Shown here in pieces: positions 16,563 through 23,752 of a DNA stretch of 41,965 bases. The stretch is from NCBI GenBank assembly GCA_964504195.1, contig CAZDDI010000037.1:1-41965 (forward strand). The letters are read 5' to 3'. Both the position numbers and the translations under genes were made by a program. Each line of letters opens with the position of its first letter. Position 1 is the stretch's first letter. The notes beneath the pieces are model-generated. The model was not told where the DNA came from. It ran no database searches and saw nothing but the letters and a program-made list of their open reading frames with translations. This stretch comes from CAZDDI01 sp964504195. Lineage in GTDB: Bacteria > Chloroflexota > Anaerolineae > B4-G1 > SLSP01.

Positions 16563-17233
16563 GCTTCTGCCTGCGCTATCATGGGGCTGAGGGGGGATTG
16601 TTCAAAGTCATGTTCTGTTGACCAGATTATTCCGATAAAGGTGACCCTTTCAAAGAAAGTTATGAGCCAAGCCGACTGGATTCCATTCTCTTGGACAATT
16701 GCATAGCGATACTCTACAATGTCTGGTTCACGATGAGTGTAGATCATTTGCGCCAGCAACTCATCGGGTACTTGGTATTCCATAATATCTACCCAGACAC
16801 ATGACTCAGGCACTACTGATTGAATGCCATGATGATGGCTTAGCCCGCGAACGATTTTCTTGACAACCCGACTTACTCTGTTGTCCTGTCCGGGATAGAT
16901 TTTGTACCTGAGATCTCCATTAATCTCGACTGATTGTAAAGCATTGATGATGTCCTGAATGCGACGGGGCCCGTCGATTTGGTGAAGGCCGCGATTGATG
17001 GTGGTTTCCCAGAGCTCTTGGCGAATGTTGTTTGGAGGTCCAGCCAGTGCCAAGAAATTTCGGAAATGAGCTTCGTCGTCCGCCCATCCGTTATTACAGA
17101 TGTTGCAAGAAGGGATTGTTAGTCGTTTTACCCTTGAATTCGCCTTTGATTTGGGGTACAAATTTCTAGGAAAAACATGCTCTTTGTCTGTAGCAGCACG
17201 ATTTCCACAATAAGCGCACATTTGCCTTGGCAA
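16559..17233 (-). CDS. HNH-like zinc-binding protein (putative nuclease)
   Basis: 224 residues. The first 60 contain CAYCG (6-10), EHVFPRNLYP with the candidate catalytic His, and CNICNNGW, the arrangement of HNH/treble-clef nucleases that bind zinc with four cysteines. The remaining 160 residues are not recognised and have no membrane segment. A TTG at 17233 has AGGAG 9 nt upstream; an ATG at 17221 is the alternative with a weaker AAGG site. It overlaps the downstream MNT gene by 4 nt. Base composition is AT-rich compared with the metabolic genes on either side. The context suggests a defence or toxin-antitoxin-like module, but no function is demonstrated. Confidence 0.65.
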   Translation of the reverse strand: MPRQMCAYCGNRAATDKEHVFPRNLYPKSKANSRVKRLTIPSCNICNNGWADDEAHFRNFLALAGPPNNIRQELWETTINRGLHQIDGPRRIQDIINALQSVEINGDLRYKIYPGQDNRVSRVVKKIVRGLSHHHGIQSVVPESCVWVDIMEYQVPDELLAQMIYTHREPDIVEYRYAIVQENGIQSAWLITFFERVTFIGIIWSTEHDFEQSPLSPMIAQAEA

Positions 17234-17287
17234 AAAACTTGACTCCTGTTCGGTTAATATTCAGCGAGCTAGCTTCTATTCAGTTGC

Positions 17288-18340
17288 TTATTCTTCCTTG
17301 AAGCCTAACGCAATAGCTAACAAAACCTTGATTTTACTGGCCCAATCTGCTAATAATGTTCTCTGGTCACGAATATCCGTTTGAAGAACAAAAACTTGTT
17401 TCCCCTCTGTAAGTCTAGTTAAAATATCTGGTGCATTCTCTGCTATGTATTTGGCTATGTATTTCTTGTTCCAGCCTTGTTTTATTGGGTGACCTTTGAG
17501 TGGTTCAAGTAGTTCTTCCTTGCGGTAGGTTGTGAGCACCAATACTGGGTCGTTCTGTAATTCGCCAAGTTCTGCTTTTGCAAGTTCCAGTGATGCTTTT
17601 TCTTCATCAATGCCGTATGGTCTGGCAGACCAGTGTCCATTTCCTGGCCCTTCCAATAAGGTTCCGAAGAATAGTTGTCTTGCACCGATGCTAACTTCTC
17701 TTAATTTTGCTCTTAGGCCGGGCGTAGGCGGAGTCAAATTTTGGAATTCCCTTAAGTCTTTTGCATTCAAGAGAGGGTAATCGGTCCATGCTGTAGAAGT
17801 TTTCTTGGTTTCTTTTCGCATTTGCTTGATAAACTTATTGGTTGCGTTAACTTTAGATTCCAGGTGATGAATAGAAAACGCATACGGACTCATTGTTCTT
17901 GCGAGGAAATCAACGTGGCTATCAAGCAGCATAAATCCATCAAGTGTTCCATGTAAAATATAGGGAAACAGAGCTGCGTGAAGGTCAAGAAAAGCTTGCT
18001 GGTCATTGCTTTGGATAACTTCCGATAGATTGAAATTGCATAGATCGAGAGCTTGTCTTGTCCAGTAATCGGAGCTAACCCCTAACCCTGTATTTGCTGA
18101 TGTCAATTGAGTGAGAAAATAGGCAATTTCGTCAAAACCGCGTTTGGTTAATTTACTGATTATCCAGGGAGTGAAATCAACTGCAAGATACCGACTTGCT
18201 GGAGAGTAGCCGGCGCGTAGTAACGGATATTGGGGGTGAGAATACTGCTTACAAAGATCGCTAAGTTCTGTTGTGATCTCATTTTCGGTTCTTATATTGG
18301 TTGTGTTAGCTAATGGATGTTGGGTGTACATGTTATACAT
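17288..18340 (-). CDS. Protein of unknown function, AT-rich island
   Basis: 350 residues, not recognised. Predominantly soluble, with a mixed alpha/beta look, no signal peptide and no clear catalytic motif. The middle (about 140-185) is basic and helical (KVNATNKFIKQMRKETKK). The C-terminus (about 260-345) has alternating hydrophobic strands and helices. Start ATG 18340 lies inside the 3' end of the upstream membrane-protein gene (8-nt overlap); ATG 18331 is an alternative. Only a weak AGGA precedes it. The overlap suggests the two products act together, for example a membrane partner and a cytosolic effector, which is inference. Confidence 0.6.
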   Translation of the reverse strand: MYNMYTQHPLANTTNIRTENEITTELSDLCKQYSHPQYPLLRAGYSPASRYLAVDFTPWIISKLTKRGFDEIAYFLTQLTSANTGLGVSSDYWTRQALDLCNFNLSEVIQSNDQQAFLDLHAALFPYILHGTLDGFMLLDSHVDFLARTMSPYAFSIHHLESKVNATNKFIKQMRKETKKTSTAWTDYPLLNAKDLREFQNLTPPTPGLRAKLREVSIGARQLFFGTLLEGPGNGHWSARPYGIDEEKASLELAKAELGELQNDPVLVLTTYRKEELLEPLKGHPIKQGWNKKYIAKYIAENAPDILTRLTEGKQVFVLQTDIRDQRTLLADWASKIKVLLAIALGFKEE

Positions 18341-19295
18341 CCTGTGTGATTTTTAACGAGACCGCATATATAGAGAAATGTACTCCCAGTGTATCTGACG
18401 GGTGCTTTAGAGGTTTGTGAACAAGAGTGATTTTTTCGAGGAAACAGCCTTTCATGCACTCGTATACTGGTATCTGAAGACAGTCAATTACAGCATTTGC
18501 CCCGTTTTTGCTTAACCCTTTCCACATACCCATCATTAGCATTGGACTGGATGCTTCGCGTACAAAATCTCCAGGGTTGCCGAGACACCATTCTCGAATG
18601 TTTGCACCTAAGATTAATTCGACTACTATGGGTGGTGCATCTTTGAAAACAAGTTTGATTTCGCCAATGCTTTGGTGCGCATAAATGCTTTTGCTATTGC
18701 TTGAGTTGATGAGGAGATAAACCGATTCGATGTGATTTTGTGGCTTAGACAGTTTGAGGAAATCAATCACTAATTTGCCGTCGGCAAGTAGTGTGTGGGT
18801 GTGTTGTTTATTTGTATCGAATATTAAAGCATTGGGATCTAATCGAAATTGTGCTTCTCCCAATAGAATATCACCATATGGTGGATCAATGTAATAATTC
18901 TTGATATGGGAGTTACCCGCGCCAGATACCAGGGAGACTGGTAAGTATTCGCTTTTTGCCTTCATTGACTTCTTTTTGCCAAATGCTAGAGGATAACCAG
19001 CGGATAACCTTAAACTTAACCAGCCCACAATATAACAAGTGAGGGAGAAAATCACAATTCTCCAATCAGTATAAATGCGAAAAATGATAGCTAACACTAT
19101 AACAAGGGAATGTGGTAAGATGAAATACCATCTTGCAGTCAGCCATTTTTGTATGTTTATTATTCTATTTGGTAATTTTTTAACCCATCTTTTAAATTTA
19201 TCAGATATAAGATAGGCAAATATCCCTAACAAAATTGCGGTTAGTAATCCACTTATCAATTCTGGGATAAATTGTGACCAATCACTTGGGGGCAT
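18333..19295 (-). CDS. Membrane protein of unknown function, AT-rich island
   Basis: 320 residues with three hydrophobic segments in the N-terminal third (about 10-30, 56-74 and 78-97) and a 220-residue soluble C-terminal region that looks beta-rich. No known family recognised. The base composition is the most AT-rich in the window, suggesting acquisition from another source. GGAG lies about 12 nt before ATG 19295. Its end overlaps the start of the next gene by 8 nt. The combination of an N-terminal membrane anchor and a co-translated cytosolic partner resembles the general design of some defence modules, but nothing diagnostic is visible. Confidence 0.6.
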   Translation of the reverse strand: MPPSDWSQFIPELISGLLTAILLGIFAYLISDKFKRWVKKLPNRIINIQKWLTARWYFILPHSLVIVLAIIFRIYTDWRIVIFSLTCYIVGWLSLRLSAGYPLAFGKKKSMKAKSEYLPVSLVSGAGNSHIKNYYIDPPYGDILLGEAQFRLDPNALIFDTNKQHTHTLLADGKLVIDFLKLSKPQNHIESVYLLINSSNSKSIYAHQSIGEIKLVFKDAPPIVVELILGANIREWCLGNPGDFVREASSPMLMMGMWKGLSKNGANAVIDCLQIPVYECMKGCFLEKITLVHKPLKHPSDTLGVHFSIYAVSLKITQDV

Positions 19296-19324
19296 TTTTA
19301 AATTTACTCCAAATCGTGTCTTAT

Positions 19325-19852
19325 TTACTTCACCGTGAAAATCAGCCCGTGCGCCATCGCCAACCCGTAGACCAGCAATCCTAGCGGGACGAGCAGAACG
19401 AGGTAATCCCGCGCCTTATTACCCGGACGCAGCATGTTCTGGCGTGGATCGTGAGGTGCGTAGTACACGGTGATGGCCCTGCCGGGTGGGTAGGGCTTGA
19501 GGACTTCTGTGGGTAATCCGGTTTTGCCGAAGATGAGTGGCCCACCGGTGTATATTTTTCCATCTACATTGTACTGATAGGTTAGGCGCGGCACATAAAA
19601 CTTGCTTCCTGATCTAGTGTAACGATACTGCCAGGCTTGTGATTTCGTAATCTCACCCTTCACCGTCGGCCAATTGCGGCTTTTGGCGTTGTCCATCAGT
19701 CGCCGAACGCTCCACACTAAAGCGCCCGGCGATAGGGCTATCAACACCCAGCCCACATATCTCTGCTGCCCCAGGATGATCGCCGCGAAAAAGCCTATGC
19801 CCAACACGGCGCAGAGCAGATATATCAGCGTTTGTTTGGTTTCTTCGCTCAT
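19325..19852 (-). CDS. DUF3592-like membrane protein
   Basis: 175 residues with two membrane segments near the N-terminus (about 8-27 and 33-50) and one at the C-terminus (about 148-170). Between them is a beta-rich domain with the pattern seen in DUF3592 proteins: WPTVKGEITKS, YQYNVDGKIYTGGP, and YPPGRAITVYYAPHDP followed by an L-R-P-G end. Function of the family is unknown. AGGAG lies about 12 nt before ATG 19852. It closes the island; the spacer after it holds the palindrome at 19926 and a heptad array that runs to the gmd stop codon. Confidence 0.75.
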   Translation of the reverse strand: MSEETKQTLIYLLCAVLGIGFFAAIILGQQRYVGWVLIALSPGALVWSVRRLMDNAKSRNWPTVKGEITKSQAWQYRYTRSGSKFYVPRLTYQYNVDGKIYTGGPLIFGKTGLPTEVLKPYPPGRAITVYYAPHDPRQNMLRPGNKARDYLVLLVPLGLLVYGLAMAHGLIFTVK

Positions 19853-19925
19853 GCGGATTTGTGACTCCTACGTTACAATTGCTCTACCAACCGACTGCTT
19901 GGCAAATCTCACAATTTGACCCGTC

Positions 19926-19952
19926 GCGGATCTGGCGATCCGCTCCGAGCAG
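19926..19952. repeat. 27-bp palindromic element, copy 2
   Basis: GCGGATCTGGCGATCCGC plus TCCGAGCAG, matching the copy at 9759-9785 apart from one base. Both copies lie on the same strand in the spacer downstream or upstream of minus-strand genes. Confidence 0.75.
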
Positions 19953-19968
19953 TCTGGTAAGATATTTG

Positions 19969-19996
19969 TTACGCATTACGCAGCACGCACCACGTC
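19969..19996. repeat. Heptad array ending exactly at the gmd stop codon
   Basis: TTACGCA (x2), GCACGCA, CCACGTC in phase. The next base, 19997, is the last base of the gmd stop codon on the minus strand. Confidence 0.8.
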
Positions 19997-20971
19997 CTAC
20001 CGATGCTGATGCTGCAACAGCGCGATATCCGCATCCACCATCATCTCGATCAGCTGCTGGAAGCTGACCTCCGGCTGCCAGCCGAGCTGCTCCCGCGCCT
20101 TGCTGGGATCGGAGATGAGCAAATCCACCTCGGCGGGGCGCATGAAGCGCGGGTCTTGCCGCACATAGTCCTGCCAATTCAGGCCGGCGTGCGTGAATGC
20201 CACCTCGCACAGTTCCTGCACCGAATGCGTCTCGCCCGTGCCCACGACATAATCATCGGGCGCGTCCTGCTGCAACATCAGCCACATCGCGCGGACATAA
20301 TCGCCCGCAAAGCCCCAATCCCGCTGTGAATCGAGGTTGCCTAGCGCGACGTGATCCGCCAGTCCCAACTTGATCTTGGCGACGGTATGCGTCACTTTGC
20401 GCGTGACAAATTCCAGACCCCGGCGCGGGCTTTCGTGGTTGAACAGGATGCCGGAGCAGGCGTACAGGTTGAAGGACTCGCGGTAGTTGATCGTGATCCA
20501 GTGCCCGTAAACCTTCGCCACGCCGTAGGGCGAGCGCGGATAGAGCGGCGTCTGCTCGGTCTGCGGCACTTCCTGCACCTTGCCGAACATCTCGCTACTA
20601 CTGGCCTGGTAGAAGCGGATGGCGGGATTCACGGCGCGGATCGCCTCCAACATGCGCGTCACGCCGAGCGCGGTCACTTCGCCGGTGAACACCGGCTGCT
20701 GCCACGAGGTCGGCACGAACGACTGCGCTGCGAGGTTGTAGACCTCCGTCGGCTGATGCTCGCGCAGCAGCGTCATCAGTGAGCCTTGATCGAGCAGGTC
20801 GCCAGAGACCAGCGTGAGCTTGTCCTGAATCTCCTCGATGCGGGTGAAGTTCACCGTGCTGCTGCGGCGCACCATGCCGATAACGGTGTAGCCTTTTTCC
20901 AGTAAAAATTCGGCCAGATACGAGCCGTCTTGCCCGGTAATGCCGGTAATCAATGCGGTGGGTTGGGTCAT
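19997..20971 (-). CDS. gmd: GDP-mannose 4,6-dehydratase
   Basis: Converts GDP-D-mannose to GDP-4-dehydro-6-deoxy-D-mannose, the precursor of GDP-D-rhamnose and GDP-L-fucose. It is a 324-residue extended short-chain dehydrogenase. The N-terminal NADP-binding motif reads GITGQDGSYLAE (10-21), the catalytic region SSSEMFG (124-130), and Tyr149/Lys153 lie in YGVAKVYG. The motif NHESPRRG near 178-185 is characteristic of Gmd. AGGAGG lies 9 nt before ATG 20971. The gene directly upstream encodes the matching 4-reductase, so the two form a GDP-D-rhamnose pathway operon. The product would be used for surface polysaccharide or glycoprotein. Confidence 0.95.
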   Translation of the reverse strand: MTQPTALITGITGQDGSYLAEFLLEKGYTVIGMVRRSSTVNFTRIEEIQDKLTLVSGDLLDQGSLMTLLREHQPTEVYNLAAQSFVPTSWQQPVFTGEVTALGVTRMLEAIRAVNPAIRFYQASSSEMFGKVQEVPQTEQTPLYPRSPYGVAKVYGHWITINYRESFNLYACSGILFNHESPRRGLEFVTRKVTHTVAKIKLGLADHVALGNLDSQRDWGFAGDYVRAMWLMLQQDAPDDYVVGTGETHSVQELCEVAFTHAGLNWQDYVRQDPRFMRPAEVDLLISDPSKAREQLGWQPEVSFQQLIEMMVDADIALLQHQHR

Positions 20972-20993
20972 AATTGAATTGCCTCCTGGTTTC

Positions 20994-21028
20994 TAATTTG
21001 TAATGCGTAATGCGTAATACGTAATGGG
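20994..21028. repeat. Heptad array, gmd side of the gmd-rmd spacer
   Basis: TAATTTG, TAATGCG (x2), TAATACG, TAATGGG in phase, located just upstream of the gmd ribosome binding site. It is inverted relative to the array at 21045-21093, so the spacer transcript can fold. Confidence 0.85.
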
Positions 21029-21044
21029 ATGCAACCGTTTCTCC

Positions 21045-21093
21045 TTACGCAGTACGCAGTACGCAGTACGCATTACGCATTATGTAGTACGTT
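21045..21093. repeat. Heptad array supplying the rmd stop codon
   Basis: Seven words in phase: TTACGCA, GTACGCA (x3), TTACGCA, TTATGTA, GTACGTT. The last five sense codons of rmd and its TAA stop (21073-21075) are encoded by these words, so the array extends into the gene and has set its C-terminus. Confidence 0.85.
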
Positions 21094-22032
21094 TTCTCTC
21101 CACTCATCAAGTACATCCTGCACCGTCTGCTCGAACGGGATCTCCGGCACCCAGTCCGTCGCCCGGCGCAATTTCTCCGCGCTGCCGTAGAGCGCGGGCA
21201 CATCGGCGGGGCGGTAGCGGGCGGGATCAATCTCCACGCTGATGCTGGCGGTGCTTAGTTCCAGCAGCCGATTGACGATGGACTGAATCGTGCGCCCCGT
21301 GCCGGAGCAGACGTTGTACGCCTCGCCCGGTTCGCCGTGCTGGAGTGCAAGCGCGTAAGCGCGGACGACATCGCGCACGTCGGTAAAATCGCGCGCGGGG
21401 CTGAGATTGCCCACGCGCAGCACTGGCTCCTGCTGCCCCGCCTCGATGCGCGCCACCTGTTGGGCGAATGCTGCCAGCACGAAGCGCGGCGATTGCCCCG
21501 GCCCTACATGGTTGAACGGGCGCATCCGCACCACCGGAATCCCATAGCTGATGAAATACTGGTAGCCCAGCACATCTTGCGCCACCTTGCTCACACTGTA
21601 CGGATTCTCCGGGCGCAGCGGATGGTCTTCGCGCAGCGGCATGGCTTCTGGCGTATCGCGCCCGTACTCCTCGCCGGAGCCGATGACGAGGAAGCGCGGC
21701 TGGAGCTCCAACTTCACGCAAGCTTCCAGCAGATGCAGTTGCCCGCGAATGTTGTTCTCCAGCGTGCCCCACGGATCCTTGTACGCGGTAGGGACGTGCG
21801 ATTGCCCTGCCAGATGGATGATCGCCTCCGGGCGGAACGTCTCCAGCAGTGTATAGACGCCCGCCTGATCCCGCAAGTCCAGCTGGGTGAAGCCCTCGCG
21901 TACCGCATCGAGCAGCGCCGGTGCAGCATCAGGATAGCAGGTGGCGTGCAGGTGCCAATCGGTCGTCGTGAGCAAATAGCGTCGCAAATACGGGCCAACA
22001 AACCCCGTTCCGCCGGTAATCAGTACACGCAT
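21073..22032 (-). CDS. rmd: GDP-4-dehydro-6-deoxy-D-mannose reductase
   Basis: Reduces the Gmd product to GDP-D-rhamnose. A 319-residue extended SDR protein with GGTGFVGPYL (7-16) for NAD(P) binding, a GSGEEYG segment, the catalytic YSVSK (Tyr/Lys) near 143-147, and RPFNHVGPGQ, diagnostic of the Rmd/GDP-sugar reductase branch. GTGAGG lies upstream of ATG 22032. It is followed by gmd after 101 nt, an order consistent with co-transcription. GDP-L-fucose synthase is the main alternative, but the RPFNHVGPGQ context favours Rmd. The last residues (VLHNA) come from the heptad repeat and are unlikely to be functional. Confidence 0.9.
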   Translation of the reverse strand: MRVLITGGTGFVGPYLRRYLLTTTDWHLHATCYPDAAPALLDAVREGFTQLDLRDQAGVYTLLETFRPEAIIHLAGQSHVPTAYKDPWGTLENNIRGQLHLLEACVKLELQPRFLVIGSGEEYGRDTPEAMPLREDHPLRPENPYSVSKVAQDVLGYQYFISYGIPVVRMRPFNHVGPGQSPRFVLAAFAQQVARIEAGQQEPVLRVGNLSPARDFTDVRDVVRAYALALQHGEPGEAYNVCSGTGRTIQSIVNRLLELSTASISVEIDPARYRPADVPALYGSAEKLRRATDWVPEIPFEQTVQDVLDEWRENVLHNA

Positions 22033-22072
22033 GGTGCAGCCTCACTTGTTTGCATAGTTATCTCTTCTGCTC

Positions 22073-22100
22073 TTCACGCCTTACGCTTCACGTTTCACGT
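22073..22100. repeat. Heptad array after the G5 lipoprotein stop
   Basis: TTCACGC, CTTACGC, TTCACGT (x2) in phase, ending one base from the stop codon (22102-22104) of the minus-strand gene. In the sense direction it reads ACGTGAA repeats, carrying TGA in changing frames. Confidence 0.8.
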
Positions 22101-22101
22101 C

Positions 22102-23664
22102 CTACTTCCAATCGAACGCGCTGATTCTCCCCCCGTCCGTGATGGGGGCGGCTTGCCCATCGGATAGCCGGAGCAAGTAAATATCATCCCATTGCACAAA
22201 GACCAGATGCTCGCCGGTGGGGTCCCAGCGCCAGAGAGGGAGCTGCACGCCCGGCTCGTCTGGCGGCGGATAGTGGCATTCCCGATTGGAGCCATCCCTA
22301 TCCAGCGTGCAAAGGCCGTAGGTGCTGATGTCGCTCTTGTAGGGCACCTGCGCGCGGCCAAACAGGATGGTTTCGCCATCGGGCGAGTATTGCGGCGCGG
22401 CCCACATCCCCACCTCCGCGGCGAGTTCCGCCCCATAAGCGCCGGTGGCTTCCACCACCCACAAATTGAAGACGGGGCTTTCTTCGGGGTCGCCGCCCGC
22501 CGGCCCTGGCTTGTGCAGCAAGGTGACGACAAAATCCCCATCTGGCGACCAGGCAATGCCCGGATTCCAGGCCCAACTGCTATAGGTGCGGTAGCCGGGG
22601 AACGTTCCCAGTGTCTCACGTTGGCCGTTTTGCACTGTCACCACGCCCACCGCATCGGGCTGCGAGAAGGCTAACTGCCTGCCATCGGGCGACCAGGTGT
22701 AGCGTGTGCCCCACCAACCGTATCCGCCTCCGGCCTCTGGCTTGAGCACTTGGCGCTGCGAGACAAGTCTTTGCTGGCTACTCAGCGTCGCCACCCATAG
22801 ATCATTTTGCCCGCGCCAGCCCGGTGCGCGCTCTACCACTTCCGCCGTCGTCCAGGCGATGCGCTCGCCGCGTGGATCCCAATCCGCCCACAGCACATCC
22901 TGCACGTTGAGGCTAGCCGCTTCGGCGTCGGCCAGAGTCGTGTTGAGTACCCACAGCTCGTTGATGTGTGCCGGGTCGGCAGACGCTCGCGTGAAGAGGA
23001 GTTGCCCGCCGGTGGGGGAGAGCACGAACACGCGCCCATCCAGGTCGCCTAGCGTCGTTAGCCGCCGTCGGTTGTTGCTGCTGTTGCGCATCACCCAGGC
23101 ATCCTGATTTTCCAGGTAGGCCAGCGTGCCAGTGATGGTGACCGTTTGTAAGCGCGGGCGTGTTCCCACCAGCTGGACTTCGTCCACGGGCGGCTGGGTC
23201 AATGAATCGCGCACCAGCGTATTTTCCATTTCCACGCCGTTTTCGCGCGTGATGCGATAGAGAAACTCGCGCACGCCCGGTTGCCCCGATTGTAGCAGGC
23301 GCGACTCGCCCACCGGGATGGTGGAATCGCGCACGGTCTGGCGGCTATAGGGCACGGTTTGAGTGATGATGTGCGTCTCCTGCACCACGCGGATCACTTC
23401 GATGGTCAGCCCGCTGCGGATGAGGGTGGTTTCTGGTGGCTTGACATAATCGAGGTTGTCGAGGCGCACACCAGCCTCAGTTAGTGCCTCGCGCACGGTG
23501 GGGGCCAGGGTGGAGATCTGGATGGCTGCGCCATCCACATGCACGGTGACTTGTTGGGGGCCGACCGGGGTGGGGGGCGTAATACAGCCTGATAGGGTCA
23601 GCAAGGCCCACATTACTCCTAGCAGTCCCAGATGTGTCGCAATCCATGTCCGTTGAGCATTCAT
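22102..23664 (-). CDS. Lipoprotein with DUF348/G5 region and beta-propeller repeats
   Basis: A 520-residue exported lipoprotein: signal peptide with lipobox LSGC (Cys27). Residues about 38-92 resemble DUF348 (YabE-type, VTVHVDG...TVREALTEAGV). About 93-170 form a G5-like domain (TQTVPYSRQTVRDSTIPVGE... LVGTRP). From 175 on it has PD40/TolB-type propeller blades with repeated SPDG-like turns. Likely sits on the outer face of the membrane and binds cell-wall or sugar ligands; no enzymatic motif is seen. ATG 23664 is chosen because the signal peptide starts there; the longer frame to 23742 has no membrane logic. No strong SD is visible. It follows another propeller lipoprotein (23753-25207), suggesting a common role. 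Confidence 0.8.
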   Translation of the reverse strand: MNAQRTWIATHLGLLGVMWALLTLSGCITPPTPVGPQQVTVHVDGAAIQISTLAPTVREALTEAGVRLDNLDYVKPPETTLIRSGLTIEVIRVVQETHIITQTVPYSRQTVRDSTIPVGESRLLQSGQPGVREFLYRITRENGVEMENTLVRDSLTQPPVDEVQLVGTRPRLQTVTITGTLAYLENQDAWVMRNSSNNRRRLTTLGDLDGRVFVLSPTGGQLLFTRASADPAHINELWVLNTTLADAEAASLNVQDVLWADWDPRGERIAWTTAEVVERAPGWRGQNDLWVATLSSQQRLVSQRQVLKPEAGGGYGWWGTRYTWSPDGRQLAFSQPDAVGVVTVQNGQRETLGTFPGYRTYSSWAWNPGIAWSPDGDFVVTLLHKPGPAGGDPEESPVFNLWVVEATGAYGAELAAEVGMWAAPQYSPDGETILFGRAQVPYKSDISTYGLCTLDRDGSNRECHYPPPDEPGVQLPLWRWDPTGEHLVFVQWDDIYLLRLSDGQAAPITDGGRISAFDWK

Positions 23665-23714
23665 CTTAGCCTGACTATAAACGCAATACCGCAATTTGGC
23701 AAATGGGGGTATTG

Positions 23715-23752
23715 CGTGAAACGTGAAGAATTTTCTCCTCACGTTTCACGTT
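23715..23752. repeat. Inverted heptad arrays between the two lipoprotein genes
   Basis: CGTGAAACGTGA (23715-23726) pairs perfectly with TCACGTTTCACG (23739-23750) around an AATTTTCTCC centre. The right arm abuts the stop codon at 23753-23755. Confidence 0.85.
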
